Assembly: GCA_021799555.1 (NCBI GenBank)
Contig: JAJZAG010000125.1
Location: 1-9,806 of the forward strand
Length of the DNA: 9,806 bases
Source: Deltaproteobacteria bacterium
Lineage (GTDB): Bacteria; Desulfobacterota; Binatia; Binatales; Binataceae
Direction of reading: 5' to 3'
A program made the position numbers and the translations under genes. The first letter of the stretch is position 1, and each line of letters opens with the position of its first letter. Positions 6,675-9,806 of the stretch are shown one piece after another. The notes under the pieces were generated by a model. That model was not told the origin of the DNA, made no database searches, and was given only the letters and a program-made list of their open reading frames with translations.

Positions 6675-6703
6675 AAACTCTCCTGCGCCGTTCCAGCTCG
6701 ATT

Positions 6704-6717
6704 GTGTCCTAGGACAC
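6704..6717. promoter_or_regulatory. Perfect 14-bp palindrome, candidate operator
   Basis: GTGTCCTAGGACAC reads the same on both strands. It lies 29 nt before the GTG start of the sigma-54 regulator and about 200 bp before the divergent Crp-like gene. It falls a few bases after the start point expected from the promoter at 6732-6761, a place where a bound repressor would block transcription. The central CTAG is a rare tetranucleotide in many bacteria. It would also encode CPRT if the TTG start were used, so the operator reading depends on the GTG start. Confidence 0.5.
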
Positions 6718-6731
6718 GCCAATCTCGCATC

Positions 6732-6761
6732 AACATAGTGGAGGGATTAGCAGCGTGGCAA
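6732..6761 (-). promoter_or_regulatory. Putative sigma-70-type promoter of the sigma-54 regulator
   Basis: On the minus strand TTGCCA (6761-6756, five of six matches to TTGACA) is followed after 18 bp by TATGTT (6737-6732, four of six to TATAAT). Transcription would begin near 6725, giving a leader of about 50 nt to the GTG start, with the palindrome inside it. Confidence 0.45.
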
Positions 6762-6913
6762 GCCCAATCGCTCCGGGATCGATCGCCGCGTGTCACCGTC
6801 TTCAGCTTTTATTTCTGGCGGCTGTCCCGCGGATGCCATAAGTCGGCAAAGTCGCTATGGTGGATTTCAGTCCGAAAAACGTCTGCGGATGAGAGATCAG
6901 AGAAGAAAGTAAG

Positions 6914-7678
6914 ATGGCGTCGCCGCAAAATGAAGCATCGCACTCGAAGTCACATGCAACTGATTGGCGCATCACGTCCGGCTCGATGCGCAAGGAAATA
7001 GTCGCGCGATTGGCCGAATCAGAAGACTTGGCCGGGCAACCGATGCGGAAATTGCGGCTGCTGGCGGCGCACATGCTCGTCGGTCATTTTGAAAAACGTA
7101 TTGTCATACATGACGAAGAGTCCGCCAACGGTTTCATCTACGTCCTCTTGTCGGGGATCGGTCGGCTTACTTGTCTCAATCGCGCCCACCGGCGGATTCT
7201 GCTCGACGTGCTGGGCCCCGGCAATTTTATGTGCATTCCGCCCCTGCTACTCGACGTCCGGCGAGGAGTCAGATTTGAATCGGTTACCGAGTGCGAAGTT
7301 GGCAGGATAGTTCCCAAACTGATGATTCAGGACATTACGGGCTTGAAAATTGATGGCTTCGGTCTCGTGCTCCGACTTACTTGCGGCCGATGGTGGGAAC
7401 TGCTCGTGCGACATTCAACGTACGTTGAACAGACCCTTAACGAGCGGGTGGTTCTTTCGTTGCTCGAGCTTGCGCCCAAAATAGGCCGCAAGGGCTCGCA
7501 CCAGAACAAACATTCGATCATCGACATCACGCATCAGGATCTAGCTCATCTCGTGCATGGTTCGCGCGCAAGGGTGAGCCGATGCCTCGGCAGGTTGGCC
7601 GCGCGCAAGGCGATCGCACAGCAGGGTCCGACGCAGCTTGTTATATTTCCGGACCGACTCGGCGCGATGCTCGTCTGA
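6914..7678 (+). CDS. Crp/Fnr-family transcriptional regulator, degenerate effector site
   Basis: A 254-residue protein with a β-roll sensor domain (about 55-140; IYVLLSGIGRLTC at 75-87 matches the 'lyil.sG.v' core) followed by a long helix (about 165-185). The C-terminal winged helix-turn-helix has THQDLAHLVHGSRARVSRCL (206-225), close to the family pattern LAxxxGxSRxxVSRxL. The phosphate-binding cassette of cAMP receptors (GE-x-RSA) is missing: the equivalent stretch is PLLLDVRRGVRFESVTE (110-126). The N-terminal cysteine cluster of Fnr is also absent. It probably senses something other than cAMP or an Fe-S cluster, or acts constitutively. The ATG at 6914 has only a weak GAAAG-like ribosome site. 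It is divergent from the sigma-54 activator, and its stop lies 13 bp from that of the convergent methyltransferase gene. Several residues (VHG for LLG, for example) diverge from typical members. Confidence 0.88.
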   Translation: MASPQNEASHSKSHATDWRITSGSMRKEIVARLAESEDLAGQPMRKLRLLAAHMLVGHFEKRIVIHDEESANGFIYVLLSGIGRLTCLNRAHRRILLDVLGPGNFMCIPPLLLDVRRGVRFESVTECEVGRIVPKLMIQDITGLKIDGFGLVLRLTCGRWWELLVRHSTYVEQTLNERVVLSLLELAPKIGRKGSHQNKHSIIDITHQDLAHLVHGSRARVSRCLGRLAARKAIAQQGPTQLVIFPDRLGAMLV

Positions 7679-7691
7679 TGGGACAGCTAAA

Positions 7692-8384
7692 TCATCCGCG
7701 CGCGGTTGGCTCGAATTCCAGAAAGTATTGATTAGGCAGAAAGTCGTGAGAGCGAACAAGGCGATATCCGGCCTTGCTGAATTGCTCGATCATCTGCTCG
7801 CGCGCGATCTTCATCTTGGCCGGCGGACCGATCGGCGCGTCTTTTTTGAAATCCACCACCGCTACCCGCCCATTCGGTTTGAGCGCGGGGATCAGCCCCT
7901 TCAGGTACGCGACCCGGTTGGCTACGTGATGAAGCGTGTCGCAGAAGAAAATCACGTCCGCGGCATTTGGCGCCAGTTCGGGATTGTCCGCCTTGATGAC
8001 GCGCGCGTGGTAGTTCCGCAGGCCGAGCTTGCGCGAATCGTTCTTCATGTACTCGACCATCCCCGGCTCGATATCGAGACCGATCGCGCTTCCTGACGGA
8101 CCGACCGCTTTGGCGAATCGCCGCGTGAAGTATCCCGTTCCAGCCCCAATATCGACCACCGTCTGCCCCGGCTTCAGGTCGAGCGCTCGTACCACCTCAT
8201 CGGGCTTCTGCCACTTGGCCCGCGCCGGCGACTCGAATACAGCCGCCCAATGGTTAACATCGCTAAACCCGTGATGGGCTGATGGTGCGTGCTCCTGTGC
8301 TCGCGCCGCAGCCGCTACTGAAAGCGCCGCAATAGAAAAGATGAGCGCGAGCAATGCAGGCTTGATGTTACGCGATTGTGGCAT
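7692..8384 (-). CDS. Exported class I SAM-dependent methyltransferase
   Basis: A 230-residue protein. Residues 1-29 form a Sec-type signal peptide: R5 and K8, a hydrophobic core LLALIFSIAALSVAAAA (11-27) and a likely cleavage site ARA-Q at 29/30. The mature part starts with a segment HHGFSDVNHWAAVF (37-50) that I associate with this periplasmic-type family. The Rossmann-fold SAM motif I is VVDIGAGTGYF (76-86), acidic motif II is GLDIEPG (102-108), then ADVIFFCDTLHH (142-153) and the VAVVDFKKDAPIGP block (174-187). AGAGGA lies 8 nt before the ATG, supporting the start and so the signal peptide. The substrate is unknown; related proteins are annotated only as methyltransferases. A 90-bp gap separates it from the amidotransferase gene upstream, so co-transcription is possible. 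Confidence 0.9.
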   Translation of the reverse strand: MPQSRNIKPALLALIFSIAALSVAAAARAQEHAPSAHHGFSDVNHWAAVFESPARAKWQKPDEVVRALDLKPGQTVVDIGAGTGYFTRRFAKAVGPSGSAIGLDIEPGMVEYMKNDSRKLGLRNYHARVIKADNPELAPNAADVIFFCDTLHHVANRVAYLKGLIPALKPNGRVAVVDFKKDAPIGPPAKMKIAREQMIEQFSKAGYRLVRSHDFLPNQYFLEFEPTARG

Positions 8385-8474
8385 CTGACCAGTCCTCTGC
8401 TACCTCTGAGTTAAGCGGAGATCATTCTCGCCGACTCCGCCCGAAAAGAAAATTCCGCCGCGGCACCCAATCGA

Positions 8475-9182
8475 TTATCGTCCCAATACCATCTCGGCCC
8501 ATCGGCCAAAGACGGCCTGCGCTACCGGTGCGACCCGTCGCAGATGCCCTTCGGCTTCAGCGATGCACTTGTCTGGGTCGATCCCCGCGTGTACGAGTTT
8601 AGGTCGAAACGCATTTACGCATGCGGGTACCATCTCAGGCTTCATCTCGAGATGGAACAGCAGGCCATAAACGTTATCGCCGAAACGGTACGCCTGGCAG
8701 GCGGTTTGTTCGGAGCGAGCCAGCGAGACTGCGCCCGGCGGCACGTCAAAGACGTCGCCGTGCCAGACGCAAGTCACAAACGAACCCGGCAAATCGTGAA
8801 ACAGCCGATCTTCCGCCGCCGCCGGCTGCAAGCTAATCGGAAGCCATCCGATTTCCGGGAATCTCGCGGCTCGGACGGACGCGCCCAAAACTGCGGTCAA
8901 CATCTGACTGCCGAGGCAGATCCCGAGCACGGGCGTGCCATGATTCAACGCTTGGCGGATTAATTCCATCTCCATCCGCACAAACGGGTAACGCTCCGGC
9001 TGATAGACGCTAAACGGACCGCCTAAAACGATCAGACCCTGTGCGTCGTCGAGTCTCACCGGATCGCCGCTACCTTGGGCGAGCGACAGATATTCTGATT
9101 CGATTCCGGCGGCCTCGAGAGCGTCAGCGATCGCGCCGAGAGTCTCGCAGCCATAGTGTTGCAGGGCAATTACTCGTGCCAT
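8475..9182 (-). CDS. Class I glutamine amidotransferase (GMP-synthase-like)
   Basis: A 235-residue stand-alone class I glutamine amidotransferase domain. The nucleophile elbow is GICLGSQML (87-95) with catalytic Cys89. The remaining triad is His177 and Glu179 in LLFHLEM (174-180). LIVLGGPFSVY (50-60) forms the oxyanion-side GGP loop. These parts release ammonia from glutamine or, in relatives, cleave γ-glutamyl bonds. There is no ATP-pyrophosphatase domain, so it is not GuaA itself. It resembles the small proteins annotated 'type 1 glutamine amidotransferase' or GMP synthase-like, whose acceptor substrates are mostly unknown. It starts 71 bp after the end of cydB on the same strand without a good ribosome site. 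An in-frame stop TGA overlaps its ATG, ending the open stretch that follows the cydB stop. Confidence 0.92.
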   Translation of the reverse strand: MARVIALQHYGCETLGAIADALEAAGIESEYLSLAQGSGDPVRLDDAQGLIVLGGPFSVYQPERYPFVRMEMELIRQALNHGTPVLGICLGSQMLTAVLGASVRAARFPEIGWLPISLQPAAAEDRLFHDLPGSFVTCVWHGDVFDVPPGAVSLARSEQTACQAYRFGDNVYGLLFHLEMKPEMVPACVNAFRPKLVHAGIDPDKCIAEAEGHLRRVAPVAQAVFGRWAEMVLGR

Positions 9183-9253
9183 CAGTCGTCAATGCTCACG
9201 TACAGGTTTAGCTTCGGCGCGGAATTGTAAACGTCATGGCATGTTACATTTCT

Positions 9254-9806
9254 TCAGTAACCCTCGCCCTCAACCTCCACCTTGCCGGCAAAACCCCGGT
9301 AGCCGAAACGTAGATAGACGAAGGCGAGAATGATTCCCGGTATAAACCAATAGAGTCCGGTGCGCAGCGCGCTTGGCGGTGCGGCGGCATTTACGATACT
9401 GAGCGAAAATCTCGGGTCGATCGTGGACGGAAGTACGAACGGACACAGCCCGAACGCCGTGCTGGTGGCGATACCCACCACGTATATCGATGACGCGATG
9501 AAAGCCTGAACGGCGCTTTCAGCTCGGTTGAAATAACGCATTCCGGCCAGCCCGGCGATCGCGAATATTGGGAAGATGTAGCCCCACGGATGGTGCGCGA
9601 TACTCTCTAACAGATGCGGCTGAACCATCGGGCTTACAATCGGGATCAGGACCGTGAATAGCAGCACCGGCCACCACAAAAGATTCGCGGCTTGACGACA
9701 GCGCCTTTCCAGGTCGCCGTCGGTCTTCAATGCGACCCACAAACAGCCATGCGCCGCCATCGCGAAAAACGTCGCGAGACCGACCAGGATTGTGAACCAG
9801 TCCAAG
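9254..9806 (-). CDS. cydB: C-terminal half of cytochrome bd ubiquinol oxidase subunit II
   Basis: The reading frame enters from the window edge; the TTG at 9805-9803 is an internal Leu codon, not a start. The 183 visible residues match the second half of CydB: a helix with AAHGCLWVALKTDGDLERR (17-35, the conserved 'LxLKT.G.l..R' block), further membrane helices, ATSTAFGLCPFVLPSTIDP (112-130, the conserved 'P.llPst.dp' loop), SLSIVNAAAPPSALRTGLYW (134-153) and a final helix ending in RFGYRGFAGKV (166-176). Full CydB proteins have about 330-380 residues, so half is missing. CydAB is the high-oxygen-affinity quinol oxidase of the inner membrane. cydA would be expected upstream, outside the window. 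No small cydX-like frame is seen in the 71 bp after the stop. Confidence 0.93.
   Translation of the reverse strand, partial: LDWFTILVGLATFFAMAAHGCLWVALKTDGDLERRCRQAANLLWWPVLLFTVLIPIVSPMVQPHLLESIAHHPWGYIFPIFAIAGLAGMRYFNRAESAVQAFIASSIYVVGIATSTAFGLCPFVLPSTIDPRFSLSIVNAAAPPSALRTGLYWFIPGIILAFVYLRFGYRGFAGKVEVEGEGY

Noticed and set aside
6675..6722. TTG start at 6722 for the sigma-54 activator (521 residues)
   Set aside because: No ribosome site precedes it, it would lie a few bases from the predicted transcription start, and the GTG at 6674 has AGGAG at 5 nt. It remains possible.
6816..6830. GG-N10-GC spacing of a sigma-54 promoter before the Crp-like gene
   Set aside because: It has TGGC at -24 but CCGC instead of TTGC at -12. 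A match this loose occurs often by chance in GC-rich DNA.
9165..9182. TGGCAC...TTGC sigma-54-like site at the amidotransferase start
   Set aside because: The GG to GC spacing is 11 instead of 10 and the site is inside the coding sequence.
9183..9253. Open frame continuing after the cydB stop up to a TGA overlapping the amidotransferase ATG
   Set aside because: It has no proper start codon of its own and does not look like CydX; probably chance, although the stop/start overlap is curious.

Overview
The window is GC-rich, densely coded bacterial chromosome. It carries nine recognisable protein genes or gene parts and one unassigned lipoprotein gene. Two lipoprotein signal sequences and a Pcm/NlpD-like pair point to a Gram-negative cell envelope. 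The α/β-hydrolase plus long luciferase-like monooxygenase pair, and the exported methyltransferase, resemble genes I associate with soil deltaproteobacteria-like lineages such as Binatota. That assignment is a low-confidence impression from protein style, not a measured placement. No mobile element, CRISPR array, rRNA or tRNA was found.

Left part (1-3245): on the minus strand, pcm (protein-L-isoaspartate O-methyltransferase) is followed by the first 51 codons of a lipoprotein gene. That gene breaks off at the window edge just as a LysM-like 'YTVR' begins, so it is probably nlpD. Divergent from pcm is a two-gene plus-strand operon: an α/β-hydrolase, then 26 bp later a 464-residue luciferase-like flavin monooxygenase with a perfect AAGGAGG ribosome site. 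Together they look like an oxidation-hydrolysis module for an unknown substrate.

Middle (3246-5156): about 400 bp without a convincing gene, then a small unassigned lipoprotein on the plus strand. It converges on a NiCoT/UreH-type nickel/cobalt permease with a histidine-rich loop. A U-tract hairpin at 5041-5067 probably separates the permease from the regulator gene upstream of it.

Regulatory divergon (5157-7678): a sigma-54 activator with an unassigned helical N-terminal sensor domain and a GAFSGA loop faces a degenerate Crp/Fnr-family regulator. Between them lie a sigma-70-like promoter for the activator and, just downstream of its predicted start point, a perfect 14-bp palindrome. This is the most interesting unexplained signal in the window.

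Right part (7692-9806): three minus-strand genes, in transcription order the C-terminal half of CydB (cytochrome bd oxidase subunit II), a class I glutamine amidotransferase, and a class I methyltransferase with a Sec-type signal peptide. They may be co-transcribed. I see no single pathway tying all parts of the window together.
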